In this document: positions 51,060-61,382 of the stretch, in pieces
How the letters are laid out: each line of letters starts with the position of its first letter
Numbering within the stretch: the first letter of the stretch is position 1
NCBI GenBank assembly: GCA_026545765.1
Contig: JAIFAC010000231.1
Location: forward strand, 1-64,000
Reading direction: 5' to 3'
DNA length: 64,000 nucleotides
DNA from: Plantago major
Lineage: Eukaryota > Streptophyta > Magnoliopsida > Lamiales > Plantaginaceae
Translations under genes and position numbers: made by a program
The notes under the pieces: generated by a model
What the model was told of the DNA's origin: nothing
The model's database searches: none
What the model saw: only the letters and a program-made list of their open reading frames with translations

Positions 51060-52415
51060 GGTCGAGCAATTTGAAGAATTTACTCTTGACCAATTTCAGA
51101 GAATGGAATGAAAAGGCCGATGCCCTCTCCAAGCACGCCTTGGGAGCTTTGGACACAAGAAGTGTCATCCTAATGACCACGCGAATCCTCCCCGGCAAAC
51201 CCCAACGGAAAGATATTCCTCGAGCACGTAAAGGAATTCGATGATCGATATATTCCGCTACCTCAAGGACGGTATTTACCTATGGATCCTAGAGAGGCCA
51301 GAAGATTCAATGTCGAGCTAATGACATTTTATTTCGGGAGAAGATCTCTACAAGAGATCTTACAATGAACTCATCGAGGTTCCTAGATCCTCAAGAGGCG
51401 TAAAACGGCGATGGAAGAAATCCACCGAAGTTGTGGAAGTCATTCGAGGAAGAACTTTGCAAAAAGATCATAAGGCAAGGATACTATTGGCCAACTATCG
51501 ACATGGACGCCGCCAACATCGCCATACCGTGAAGACCGCCAATACTATGCCAACATACCACACCGCCCACCAACCCTATGATTCCATTAATCATAGCTTG
51601 CCCATTTGATTAATGGGGCATAGACATAGTTGGTCCTTTCCGCGAGGAACACATCAAAAGAAGTTCTTGATAGTGGCAAAGGAGTACTTCACTAAGTGGT
51701 CGGTCAAGCAAAGGTCAACCATCACCAAAGCGTAGTTCGACATTCATCCGAAGAACATCATCCACGGTTTCGACTCCCACGAGTACTAGTTTCGCATAAT
51801 GGAGCACAATTTTCGGGTCAAGATCAAGGAGTGGCTTCACCTTCAAAATAGAACAACGCTTACTTGCTCACACCCTAAGCCAATGGCCGTGTGGAAGCCA
51901 CCAACAAGACCATAGTCAAAATTTGGAGAAAAGGTTGAACTTCCAAGACAACATGGATGATCTTGACGCGTCCTTGGGCGCATCGAACGACAAATTATTA
52001 AGAAACACCTTTCTCCTTGGTCTATGGATCCGAGGCGGTCATCCTTCGAGACGGTGGTGGCAACCCGTAGAATCCAAAGAATACAACCTCCTTGATAATG
52101 AGCTCGCAAGGATCTATGACCTTGAGCTCCTTAAAGACAAGCGATATGGCATTGGCCAACATTCTTCTGCACCAAGCCATGACCGCCGAGCCTACAATAA
52201 ACGTGTCCTTCCCAAGGACATATAGTTGGAGACTTAGTCCTCAAGAGCCGATATACTAAGTCATGTGGGGAAACTTAAGCCCAAGTGGGAAGGACCGCAT
52301 AAGGTTACTAGGCAAGAGTTAATGGAAGCTTTGAACTAGAAGATGAACAAGGGCGGCCTTGAAGAGAACTTGGAATGCCAAGAATCTCCAAAAGTTTTAC
52401 ACTTAGAGAAGTATG
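51060..52415 (+). pseudogene. Integrase of the Tat element
   Basis: Pieces in family order are ADALSKHALGALDTRSVI (about 51119), the zinc-binding region with KIIRQGYYWPTIDMDAAN (about 51467-51520), WGIDIVGPF (about 51616, first catalytic Asp), FLIVAKEYFTKW (about 51665), VSHNGAQFSGQ (51789-51821), NGRVEATNK (51882-51908, catalytic Glu), SLVYGSEAVI (about 52014), and the C-terminal ELEDEQGR with RTWNAKNLQKF near 52328-52400. Frames change repeatedly. The second catalytic Asp is His (CAT at 51795-51797), and a zinc-binding Cys near 51533 is Arg (CGC). Confidence 0.85.
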
Positions 52416-52681
52416 GCAACGATCGCCACCTTCCTCTATTTTGTAGACTGTTGTGTTTGTTCTTTTGAAAAGGCTCAAGCCCTCAAGTTGTAATCCGATT
52501 TCCGTCAAATCAATACAACTGTGATCTCATAAACATTGTGGATAATCATGTCCTCCGAATCTCATGATTCGAACGGGCCATGAAGATATTTAACTACTCG
52601 ATCCGAACCTAGATCATACATTGATCCGGATCGGACCAACACTATCAAACAGTGTCCGACCTTCACAAAGGTAAATACGCT

Positions 52682-52687
52682 TTTATT
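52682..52687 (-). terminator. Candidate poly(A) signal of the antisense gene
   Basis: AATAAA on the minus strand lies some 270 bases past the end of the sense integrase remnant, where antisense transcripts of such elements are expected to end. Confidence 0.4.
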
Positions 52688-54821
52688 AAAACAGGGGTAC
52701 AGATTTACAAAGTCAGGGTCCGAAGAGCCTTAATCAGGCTTACAAAAACAAGCTCCTACTCTATCTATTTACTTACAAATAAGCTTCCTAATTAACTCGT
52801 CTTCCGAACCAAACCCCCGAAAGCACTATTAGCTACATTTTTAAGGCCCAAGGAAGAAGGAATTCCACCATCCCAACCTTGATTGTTTATCGACAAAGGC
52901 TTCAAGCCCTTCTGACGATCTAAAGACTAACAAAGAATTGGACGAGATAACCAAGACCATTCAATGCTTCCAGAAGGATACTTCATCACTTCTGAACGAA
53001 AGAAAGCTCCGAAGCAAGCAAGAAGCACACTGACAATCCGGATCGCCTCATACCAAATACTATAAATACACCCTAGATTCAGAGTATTTGGAAAGCGACC
53101 AACCCGGATAGTCGGATCAACCCAAGTCACTCCGGAGGCTCCTTGGTCCGAGTCCCAACAAGACCGGCATTGTCAGACCTGCTCTGCACTGTAAGTCGCC
53201 CTCGAGCCTTCAATTCGAACGAGCTACAAACAAAACCGAGCCGCCGGACGAAAGACCTTGGTGCAAGACAAACGAGTCACCGAAAGGTTACTTAAGTCCC
53301 CAATGATCCGACTCCAAACAAGCTCAAGACTGGGGACTCCTTTCCAAAATTGCAAGTAGCTCCTCGAGCCCTCAATCTTGGAGACAAAGTCACCAATGTA
53401 ACCAAACCGCCGGATACGATTCTTCAAGGACGGAAGACCTACTAAAAGGATACATCCGGAGCTCCCTCAATCCGAGAAACGAACAACTAGACACAACAGG
53501 ATTGGTAGAAAGCCTTCCAACATCTCGGGCGGTTTTTTACGACCGAACCACGGAATACTGGAAGGGATTCTATCAAACCAATTCTGCCAACTTGTCGCGC
53601 ATACTCAAGCGGATTGCCTCGATGCATGGAGGTTCACAAACAACTATTTGAAGATCCCGAACCATCCAAATTAACCTACCTCTCCGGCTAAAAGTCACGA
53701 ATATAGACCATGTACCGTGAGAAAGAAGATTAGCCTGACGATCAGAGGAATCGATTGGCAAAATTCCAGGCCTCACTCGGCACGGACCGTATCCTCAAAG
53801 ATCCGAGGCAGGCTTTCCGAGCAATCTAATGCTCCCCAGCCGTTCGGACTCGAGCTCCGGACCTTTGATTACTATAAAAGGGCGAGATGTCCTAATGGAA
53901 AGCCGTACAAGGCAAGAGTATATATAGAAAGAGAAGACCAATTAGCAGCGGACACGTGTCCCATATTTACCGGAAATGGTCAATAACATGGGCCCGGCTC
54001 TTCGCCCATCGCCCAACCCAACAATCCATCCTTACGGTCGAGCATATCGACTAAGCTACTCATTCGGACGGTTCAAGCTCGATATAACAACATCCAAGCA
54101 ACGGTGATTCAGAGAGTCACCCGCATTTAATGTTGATCATCTTCTCATTATCTCACAAGTCCGCATGACTCGATAACACACCAAGTCAACGTCAATTGCT
54201 ACCATCGATCACGATACAAGGAGATTCTCTTCTCGCAAATCGATCACTTAAGACGTGGTTCAATCGCTCGTGATCCGTTTATTTCTATTAAAGATTCCGA
54301 TTCGATGGGAACAAGGTTGATCGTCCCCAAGACACGCAAAGGAAAATTTGCACTGTGCAAATTAATGTCCTCCGGTATGAATCACAAGTGGTCCGAACCC
54401 ACTATCCGAGTCTCATGAGTTGATGAGTTACTACGCAAATACGAAATTAAAACGCAAGGATGAACAAAGAACATTAGCATTCTTGTGACAAAATAGTTCC
54501 GAGCCACCAAGGGCCCGAACCAACAAACGCTCATCAAAACCAAGTATATATTTATCCAACAAAAGATGATGAGCAAAAGAAAAACAACATTGTTTTTAGT
54601 CCGAGGCACTTTACTAAAAAACCCGGCATACCTGCCTTCACCGCTAGTCGCCGGACGAACTAGGTTGAGACCGAGAGGGGCCCTCAGATCCTTCTCCGGA
54701 GGCGCTGACCTTGCTGTTGCTTGGCTAACCTCCGCTCTCTCCGAGCCTCAACCTCTTCGTGAAGGCCGACACTCCTCCATCAAGTCAAGGTTGCGTCAAA
54801 GCCTTGGACAGCCCGGCAGAG

Positions 54822-55187
54822 TCACCTCTTGTGCTCCAAGTGATCCTCCAAAGGAACGAAGACATCGACATAAGCACCGAGGGACGAAGGATGGGAGATA
54901 CGGACCTCCCGGTTGTACTTCTTGCCCTCCGACTGCCGCATCAGCTCCACAAATTCACATTTAAGGTGTCTTCGCCCAAGACATTCTCCGAGCAAAGTCC
55001 GAGCCATCTCCATTTTTAAAGGCGACACCCTCAAATCCAAGTCGCAAATATTCGAATCCAACCCTTCCTCCGCACTACTCCACCGCAAAGAAACCCATCT
55101 TGACGGCCTCATCATATTTCGACTCGAGCAGCAAAACTCAGAGGAGTCCGAATCAAGGAAATCTCGATGTTCTTGTCCGGACTTCAA
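54822..55187 (-). pseudogene. Possible C-terminal piece of the antisense ORF
   Basis: A 121-codon minus-strand frame ending in LKCEFVELMRQSEGKKYNRE and a tail rich in charged residues. Position and direction fit the antisense gene, but I recognise no domain, and it could be chance open frame. Confidence 0.35.
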
Positions 55188-56469
55188 GCTCCTTCAAAGA
55201 TCTTATCCTTGAAAGTCCTAGAGACGGCCACGAAATCGTCCAAACTATCTTGGTGCACTTTCAAGTCACCTCCAAAGATCGAATGGCACTTTTCATCTGC
55301 CGCCTCCGACTGCCTCTTGTTTCAGCCTATGGCCTTCTTCAGCGCCCGGCGTCCGTTCAACCGACGCCTAATCGCCTGGCCTCAAATTGGCTAAATCCTC
55401 TTCCAGGTAGCCTCCGAGCAAATACCAAGGAGCATGCTTCAACAAAGAAGCTAAAAACAAAACGAAACATCTAAGTGTTAGATACCTCCAACCACAAGAA
55501 GATGTAAAACCAACGGAAAACTTAAACTCACTTTATGCTGAGCGCTTAACTCAAATCCGCCCAACTTCAAGCGGCAACCAACCGAGCAACTTCAAGATCC
55601 GAATCCACTGGTGCCTCGCTTCACCTTTCCTTGCCTTTCTTGGGAGGATTCGGACCTTCGAGGAGCGCTTTAGCAGCTCGACCCGCTTGCAGGAGGATCT
55701 CGACACGGATCTTGGAGGCTTTTTCGAGCCCTTAGAGCCACCACCTTACCCTTGTCCGAGTAGGGATAGTTTGGGCCTTTCTTCACAGCAGCTTCTTCGA
55801 GACTCCTCCACACGGAACACAACAAAGATTTCGCTCTTTCATCGAAGTACGGTGGAAGTCTTGATAACTGGTCCGAGAACCTCTCGCTAACTCCTTCCAC
55901 AAGCAATGCTTTGTCGACGCTTCAACTCCGCATGGTCGACATCGATACCGAACCGTAAAGTCGCACATCCGAATCACAATAAGTTGCAAGATACAAAAGA
56001 ATCTACAAATAGTAATCATATAGTCGATAAACAGTAAACCGACTTTGACAACCAACCGAGGTAGAGAGAAACCACTTACTCAAATCCTCCATGTTGTCAT
56101 TAAAACTCGCTCGACAAGCCGCCAAGAAAGGCAGAGGTCGACATATCGCACTTCAAGAAGTACTTCTCCGCCTCGACCGATGGAACGCTTGCATCCACAA
56201 GGGGATGTTCTGCGTCGGCTTCCAATCTGGCAATTTCTAAGATCTTCTTCGAAATGCCACGGGCCTCCGCTGGATTGCCCGGCTTCAGAGCCGGACGGAC
56301 AAAATGTACCTCTTGAACCATCGATTCCCAACGAGGACAAGGGATCAACAAAAATGTACGCTCACATATACGAACGATAAAACCATGTGTTCCTATTACT
56401 AACACTAATGTTGAATAATTTACTAAATTATCAAGGTGAGCGGATGCCTTTATATTTACATAGCACCAA

Positions 56470-56803
56470 GCACATCAAATTTCCGAGGAGTTGGGATGAC
56501 CAAAGTGACTCAAACCCATGTCGCTCAAAATCTCCAAACTCGGACGACATCGTAGCCGCCACCCGCAATGGAGACTTATCTCATAGACCGACATGTAGCC
56601 TTGAGGTCGATTATAAAAGCATGAGATTCGTCGATGAGAATCTCCACACAATCCGGGATCTCATATCTTCTCCCGAGCTCATCCACTTCATCGCCCGGAT
56701 GGTTGAGGCACAAGTAGGCAGTACCATCTTCATTCATCTCGCCTCCGGATCGGGGTGAGTGACCGTCTCTGACCGAGGGAACTTCACTTGAAAACGCCCT
56801 CAC
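56470..56803 (-). pseudogene. Antisense ORF piece, plant transposon protein-like
   Basis: The minus strand reads EMNEDGTAYLCLNHPGDEVD, then ELGRRYEIPDCVEILIDESH, then a frame-shifted stretch with SLHCGWRLRC and SLEILSDMGLSHFGHPNS. The sequence of a short hydrophobic head, an IP.xVE-type strand, and a G-W-R / L-x-x-P-N-S-W-like segment resembles the N-terminal region of antisense ORF proteins in Tat elements. This is judged by eye. Function unknown. Confidence 0.5.
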
Positions 56804-57821
56804 CCTTCCTTAGCCTCTCCGGACGCCTTCCTCACCACCGCCGACTCGCCTCGCTCCCGTAAGTTTCCACGGAGCACATTAGCGGATGGCTCGCACCTTC
56901 TTCCTCCTGAACTGTAATCTTCGCCCCGCACACCTTCTTCTGCCTCATCTTCCTCGGATGAGGTTCACCTTCTTCAAATGCACCTAAGCTAGGAAGTGCC
57001 TCCGAAGTATCATGCACTTCCTCGATAGTTGGCGCCTGCGGATCCGGAACGAACGGGACTCGATTAGGATTACTCCTAAAATTATAACCAAGGTTGCGAA
57101 TTAAAGATCGGATCTCTACCTAAGTTCGATTTCGCCACCGACCCGGCGACGAGTTCCTACAACTCGCGAACTTGTTTCTTGAGCCGCCACAATAACCTCG
57201 CATGGGACACTCGCAGTAATCCCGACGCGGAGGACCGGATCCGAATAACTAACCAAGTAAGGAACTTACCTGCTCTTACAGCTCGGATGGGACGCTTGTT
57301 CCACCTCCAAGATTTCATCATCCACGATCTCAATCTCCTGAGCTATCGGTCAAGGATATCGCCGAGTCATATCCTCACCGGATCGATTTTGGCTATCACT
57401 CTGGACATCCTAGGGAAACGAGAAAGCAATATCGTAAGCTTTAAGATGGCAGTCCGAGAGGTCGTTTATGTATATTAAAGTGGCCAGTTCAAAGCCAAAA
57501 CTAGCGGCTTTACTCGGCGCAGTTAGTTCGGAGTTAGTACTACGCTTATTCGGTGTTCACAACATCAAGTACGATTGGTTATCAACTATACTACACATCA
57601 TAAGCATACATCCGAGTAACTTGAAGATGAAAGACAATGAGATAATTTAATCATAAGACGAGACAAGTAAACTTACTTGGACTCGGATGATTAGATAGAA
57701 GTGACTTGACTCGACAGATCACGCTTCAACCGCTGCTGTTTCGCCTCGATTGCTGGTAGTTGCTTCGGATGTACTTAATGCAAAATTATCTCTAAACGAT
57801 GGAAATGAACCGCCAACCCCT

Positions 57822-57830
57822 CTATTTATA
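57822..57830 (-). promoter_or_regulatory. TATA box of the antisense gene in the Tat element
   Basis: Reading the minus strand gives TATAAATAG with GC-richer flanks (CCCTC upstream, AGGGG downstream). It lies about 150 bases before the candidate splice donor GTAAGT on the same strand and points away from the 3' LTR into the element. Confidence 0.55.
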
Positions 57831-58440
57831 GAGGGCCATATGGGAACTCCAATCATGATTTTTCGGATTTAATCTCCACCGTCGATCAAAAACCATCCAA
57901 CGGTATAGTACAATTATACCAAGTGAAATGACGAATGGGTACAACAAATTTACCTTGGATAGATGAATACAACAACTCTCCTCTCTCGGGCATGCATAAC
58001 ACGAGAGCTCCGAGTATCATCTTCTGACGCCTAGCGGCTTACTATTCAATATAACTTGTCCACACAAGGAACCTCAGATACTCGAGCGATTATCCTTCTG
58101 ACCTTCCCACGACCACGTAGGTTGGTTCGACGAACACGCACCTATGGTCCGCCACCGTAGCTCATCAAAGGTACACTACTAATGTTCGAGCCTAAGACTT
58201 AGTCTCCATTAAATACCCTTTTTCTTTTTCTTCACTTCGCTTCTTGACCTAGTCCCTGACGCATTTACGATGTTTTAGAAAAGAAAAGGGGAGAGAGAGA
58301 GACTAAGTCAATGGCCACACGGCACGGAGTACACCTTTTTCAACGAGATCAAACGGATTGGATCAAGAACGGATTCTCTCCTCAAAATTTTCCCAAACCA
58401 ATAGTTCCACAACTATCTTCTACTAAGATACTTGGAAACT

Positions 58441-58447
58441 AGGGGAC
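58441..58447 (+). other. Polypurine tract of the Tat element
   Basis: AGGGGAC followed by ATA lies directly before the TG of the 3' LTR at 58451. It is a short purine run in the right place to prime plus-strand synthesis. Confidence 0.65.
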
Positions 58448-58450
58448 ATA

Positions 58451-59336
58451 TGTTGATACGGAAATATGTCCAATCCAATAAAGGACCTAGGAACGAATCC
58501 TAAGGCCATAAGTCATCCAAAGGATCCGAGGCACTTTAGTCCGAGCCAATGGTCCGATCCGGGCATCATCCATGGTCCCACCCACCCTAAAAGAAAGGGA
58601 CAAAGGATTTGGACTGCAAGGTCCGACTGAACCATAGGTCCGACCCACCTCCCGGCCTCCCCGAAAGGAGCATGCTAAGTCAAGACTTCTCCACCCAAAG
58701 ACTCCAATACGGATGTCAACTCGGATTCAAAGATGACCATCTCATAAAGCTACCAAGCAAGTGGGCACCAAAGAGTTAGATGTCCCAACCAGAGCTCCGA
58801 CCCAAGAGTGGATGTAGGAGAACTTCCTCACCGACACCAGAACTGTCCGGATCAGCATCCTGACCGACCTCCGAACCTCGGGACCTCGCATCACATCCTC
58901 AAGAACTCCCCAATAATGACCAACTACCCCTAAAGCCCAAGATGGCATGGGCTAAAGCTTCATTATCACACGGCCTCATCTTAGCATTGGTGGCTCAATC
59001 CTGGCAAGGCCTTCCATTTTGATGATAGTCTATAAATAAGGCACACATCCCAACAAGTAAGTCACTTAACTTCACTTCGAACAAGTCATCTCGCTAGTCA
59101 CATCAAGACCCCAATCCTAAATATTGTACAAAGTTGATCCTCAGTCACTCTCGAGTAAAGTCTCATCCCGGTTTGACACTTAGCAAACCGGGCACTTACC
59201 CCCCAAGTGCGTGTCCCACCGAGTAGTTGGTCACGGTTCTTACGCCTCGGTCCTCACCTAGCAAGGAGCCTCTTACCTTGGCACCCATTGGAAGAGTTAA
59301 ATAAATCTAAGTAGTTGGGGAGTTAAACCCTCAACA
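58451..59336 (+). repeat. 3' LTR of the Tat element
   Basis: Starts TGTTGATACGGAAATATG and ends TTAAACCCTCAACA, 886 bp. It matches the 5' LTR. Differences cluster in GC-rich spots such as 58805-58890, where CAG/CTG in one copy faces a CG-type string in the other. Confidence 0.95.
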
Positions 59337-59341
59337 TATAT
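59337..59341. repeat. Right TSD (TATAT) of the gypsy element
   Basis: It directly follows the terminal CA of the 3' LTR and pairs with 45530-45534. Confidence 0.92.
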
Positions 59342-60193
59342 TATACAAATCATATTTATAAATCTCAACAAGAGTAAAAAACAATATTAACAACACTTAC
59401 GTTCATATTTTAGTAGAAATAAGGCATTGACCAAGTACTATGAATTCAGATTTAATCCTGGACGAGACAGTGGTGTGACCACTTCCCATTAAACACAATT
59501 TGCCCGCCTTTCTATGCTTCAGGCCTACTTGAGCAATGTGCTCCCAAGGTACAACTTCCAATCACAACTAATTTTGGAAGCAACAAAATTAGTTCCTTCG
59601 AACCTTCCAAGTGTTAGAACTCTCTAGATGTTAAGTGTATGCCTACTATATATGCAAACTCTATCTAATATAATGAGAAAGACGATGCCAATGGATGAGG
59701 GGGGAGGAGAAGAATGATTACTCCAAAGTGGTGGAGATACCACCTTTTATAGCCAAAAAAGCTACCTCAAAGGTCACAAATTAACTCATGTACTAAAGCC
59801 ACCAAAAAACCTCATTAGAGGTGCAATACCATGAGTTACAAAATTAATTCATTTTAATTCCGAAAATTAAAGAATTAATTGGTAAAATTTGAGTAATAAC
59901 ATGGGAGAAGTGTAAAAGACTTCTTCTAGAATATGTATACTCCCAACTTGTACCTCACTAGTTCGAGCCAACTTTTATTCACAATTGGTAATTGGTTTTC
60001 ACGTATTACATTATCACGTAGCTTGCGCAACCCACTACTTGATCAACTATGAAACATGTCAAAACAAAGGGTGAACGACATATAAAATTTGCTCAAAGAT
60101 ATGTCTTCTTGACATTTCAACTTTAAAGTTAAGTTGCACATTTTATGGCTTTAGAACGTATAAATGGTTGCTCAATCAACCAATTCTCCAACA

Positions 60194-60198
60194 CATTT
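60194..60198. repeat. Right target-site duplication CATTT of the LARD element
   Basis: It directly follows the terminal CA of the 3' LTR and matches 38789-38793. Joining the flanks at one copy keeps the host reading frame. Confidence 0.93.
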
Positions 60199-60223
60199 GA
60201 GGTTGAATAAACACGATGCTGAT
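60194..60223 (+). pseudogene. BSD-domain exon, right part after the insertion
   Basis: The second TSD copy CATTT is followed by DNA that completes the split codon and reads on in the same frame as HLRLNKHDAD, which is what the BSD family has at this place. The next codon is TAA (60224-60226). The family normally continues with a few more residues before an intron, so the exon end has decayed or the donor is lost. Confidence 0.85.
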
Positions 60224-60610
60224 TAAAAATTAAACTATATGCCCGACCTTTTCTCAGTTAAAAATATCGCCAGCTTTCTAGTTCTAGGAAATACTTGGTC
60301 ATCACCAGCTTGCATTGTTCGGGTCTCAAGTCTTAATGGCTTTGTAGACACAAGTGAATTTCTTCTTATTACATACTGGCAGTTGTACTGCATGTTCTTC
60401 ATCTCTTTGGCTATAGGATAGTATCTGTTTCCTGAATGTCACATTGAAGCTACATCATTGTCTAATAATCTGGTCACGTGGAGATGATGACTAGAGAATT
60501 TTTGTTCCCTATCAAATGGGTTTATTTGATTGAGAAGCTATCAGAAAGCATATCAGAAAGTTTTGAAATCTTGAATAAGTTAGTTTATGACAGAAATTGT
60601 TTGTCTGCAG
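60224..60610 (+). other. Probable intron of the BSD gene remnant
   Basis: Non-coding AT-rich DNA ends in the acceptor TTGTCTGCAG at 60601-60610. No clean GT donor is seen at the left border. A 60-codon open frame here has no family resemblance and is ignored. Confidence 0.6.
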
Positions 60611-61106
60611 CTTATGCAAGCAAGGGCGATATGGATGCAAGAGCTACAAAAGCAAACTAAGGAGGACCAACACTGGTTGAGTACCAGCATTCTGCAGGCA
60701 AAAAGGAGCGCTGAGTCGTCACCTCGTGACAATTCTGTTACACATTCTAATGAAGATTCTCCTCACTTTAGAAGTATGTCGAACGTGATATCTCCTTTTG
60801 AATCTACGGTGCAACATATGCTGCTCGGTATGAAACTGTCAGCACTCATACGACATAGAGTTTGTTGACAAGTCTGTCATTAAAGAAGATCCGTAACCCA
60901 AACTTGAGGAGAAACAGATTGTTGTGGGCACATCCACTCTAAGAAGACATGATTATGATGATGGTGATGATAGTGACGATGATTGGCTTAAAGAAGATGA
61001 AGACTTGGTTGTATTATCTGGCTCTTCGATTTTGGTAGATGAAGAAGATATATCTTTCAGTGATCTTGAGGATCATATTTGTAGACACGCAAAATGTGTC
61101 AAATAA
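60611..61106 (+). pseudogene. C-terminal exon(s) of the BSD-domain gene, frame-broken
   Basis: The first frame reads LMQARAIWMQELQKQTKEDQ and continues to about 60840. The expected continuation (YDIEFVDKSVIKEDP) is in a different frame from 60849, so there is a one- or two-base shift near 60840-60850, and TAA follows at 60894-60896. The same second frame then reads an acidic tail, HDYDDGDDSDDDWLKEDED and EEDISFSDLEDH, to the stop at 61104-61106. The combination says pseudogene. A single unspliced small intron cannot explain the in-frame TAA. Confidence 0.8.
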
Positions 61107-61184
61107 ATTATTAAAATCATTATATTTAATTTACCGTATTTAATTAATCGTAACAGTTGTAGGCAATAAATCCTTACCTGTTTT

Positions 61185-61230
61185 TCCGTGGATGTAGGCT
61201 TACAAAGCCGAACCACGTAATCTCTCGTGT
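61185..61230 (+). mobile_element. Copia-type LTR motif (solo LTR or fragment)
   Basis: TTCCGTGGATGTAGGCTTAC followed by AAAGCCGAACCACGTAATCT is the stem-loop-forming string that plant Copia LTRs carry in the transcribed R region (GTGG pairs with CCAC, GGCTT with AAGCC). I cannot find convincing TG/CA ends or a target duplication, so its extent is open. It may once have provided the 3' end of the BSD gene transcript. Confidence 0.5.
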
Positions 61231-61310
61231 TGCTTAGTCTATTGTTTGTGCGATTGTTTGGTCGCTTGATTTATTGTTTGTGAACGAAGAGATCGATTGT
61301 TGAATCGAAA

Positions 61311-61382
61311 TGCCGATTTGGACTCTGTAATAATTTATTCACAGACTGCCGATTTGGAATTTGTAGTAATTTATTCACCATG
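61311..61382. repeat. 36-bp tandem duplication
   Basis: TGCCGATTTGGA plus AATAATTTATTCAC occurs at 61311 and, with a few changes, again from 61347. Two copies only. Confidence 0.75.

Larger units (their letters stand above)
52416..58440 (-). other. Region between integrase and 3' LTR with an antisense gene
   Basis: About 6 kb with no sense-strand retroviral domain. On the minus strand it has a gene-like layout: TATA box at 57822-57830, candidate 5' splice site GTAAGT at 57676-57671, coding-like pieces at 56803-56500 and 55187-54822, and AATAAA at 52687-52682. Many Tat elements carry an antisense ORF at this place, often annotated as a putative plant transposon protein. Two other TATA-like strings on the plus strand (ACTATAAATACACC near 53061 and ACTATAAAAGGGCG near 53870) may be remnants of other inserted DNA. 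Nothing else here is identifiable. Confidence 0.6.
45535..59336 (+). mobile_element. Ty3/gypsy LTR retrotransposon, Tat lineage, 13.8 kb
   Basis: The element has TG...CA LTRs of 922 and 886 bp, a 5-bp TSD, a primer site after the 5' LTR, and gag-PR-RT-RNase H-integrase in the Ty3/gypsy order. A second RNase H domain after the first (VDGSS and NNEAEYEAL, 50774-50960) and about 6 kb between integrase and 3' LTR are typical of the Tat lineage. The polyprotein is spread over many frames. Several breaks lie at CTG/CAG sites and may be consensus error rather than decay (see findings). It inserted into the LARD 3' LTR, so it is younger than the LARD. Confidence 0.93.
38794..60193 (+). mobile_element. 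LARD-like non-autonomous LTR retrotransposon, outermost of the nest
   Basis: The two LTRs begin TGTTGT-CCCGGTTGAT and end TTCTCCAACA, each interrupted by a younger element: the 5' LTR by a LINE, the 3' LTR by a Ty3/gypsy element. With these removed the LTRs are about 0.9 kb and the internal region (41174-45464) about 4.3 kb, with no gag or pol signature. That architecture fits a large retrotransposon derivative. A 5-bp TSD (CATTT) flanks it. By hand I count roughly 22-25 substitutions over about 810 aligned LTR bases, about 3 percent. The plus orientation follows from its LTR order only, because no primer site or polypurine tract is convincing, so strand is tentative. Confidence 0.85.
45465..60193 (+). 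repeat. 3' LTR of the LARD element, split by a Ty3/gypsy element
   Basis: The left piece is 45465-45534 (TGTTGTCCCGGTTGAT to TATAT) and the right piece is 59337-60193 (ending CCAACA). Joined at one copy of TATAT it matches the 5' LTR, which has the unbroken junction TAGTATATTATACAAATC near 38868-38885. Confidence 0.9.
38649..61106 (+). pseudogene. BSD-domain protein gene, disrupted by nested transposons
   Basis: These are remains of a plant gene for a BSD-domain protein, a family related to the small helical BSD domain of TFIIH p62 and synapse-associated proteins, with poorly known function in plants. Recognisable parts are the exon at 38649-38793 continuing at 60194-60223, and the exon(s) at 60611-61106. 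The BSD signature is seen in PRLAALRIELCP and MSEGYFWMVYFV, followed across the insertion by LRLNKHDAD. The later exon gives MQARAIWMQELQKQTK and an acidic C-terminus with DDGDDSDDDW and EEDISFSDLED. Damage: a 21.4-kb insertion inside the BSD exon, TAA at 60224-60226 with no GT donor beside it, a frameshift near 60840-60850, and TAA at 60894-60896. The N-terminal exons are not found between the satellite and 38649. The family call is from memory of homologues; the domain match is strong. Confidence 0.85.

Noticed and set aside
54566..55474. Overlapping plus-strand frames after integrase as extra element genes
   Set aside because: They are mutually overlapping and Ser/Pro/Arg-rich, as expected for the complement of a coding-like minus strand. 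No family resemblance.
60239..60421. 60-codon open frame between BSD exons
   Set aside because: It lies in the probable intron and does not match the BSD family.
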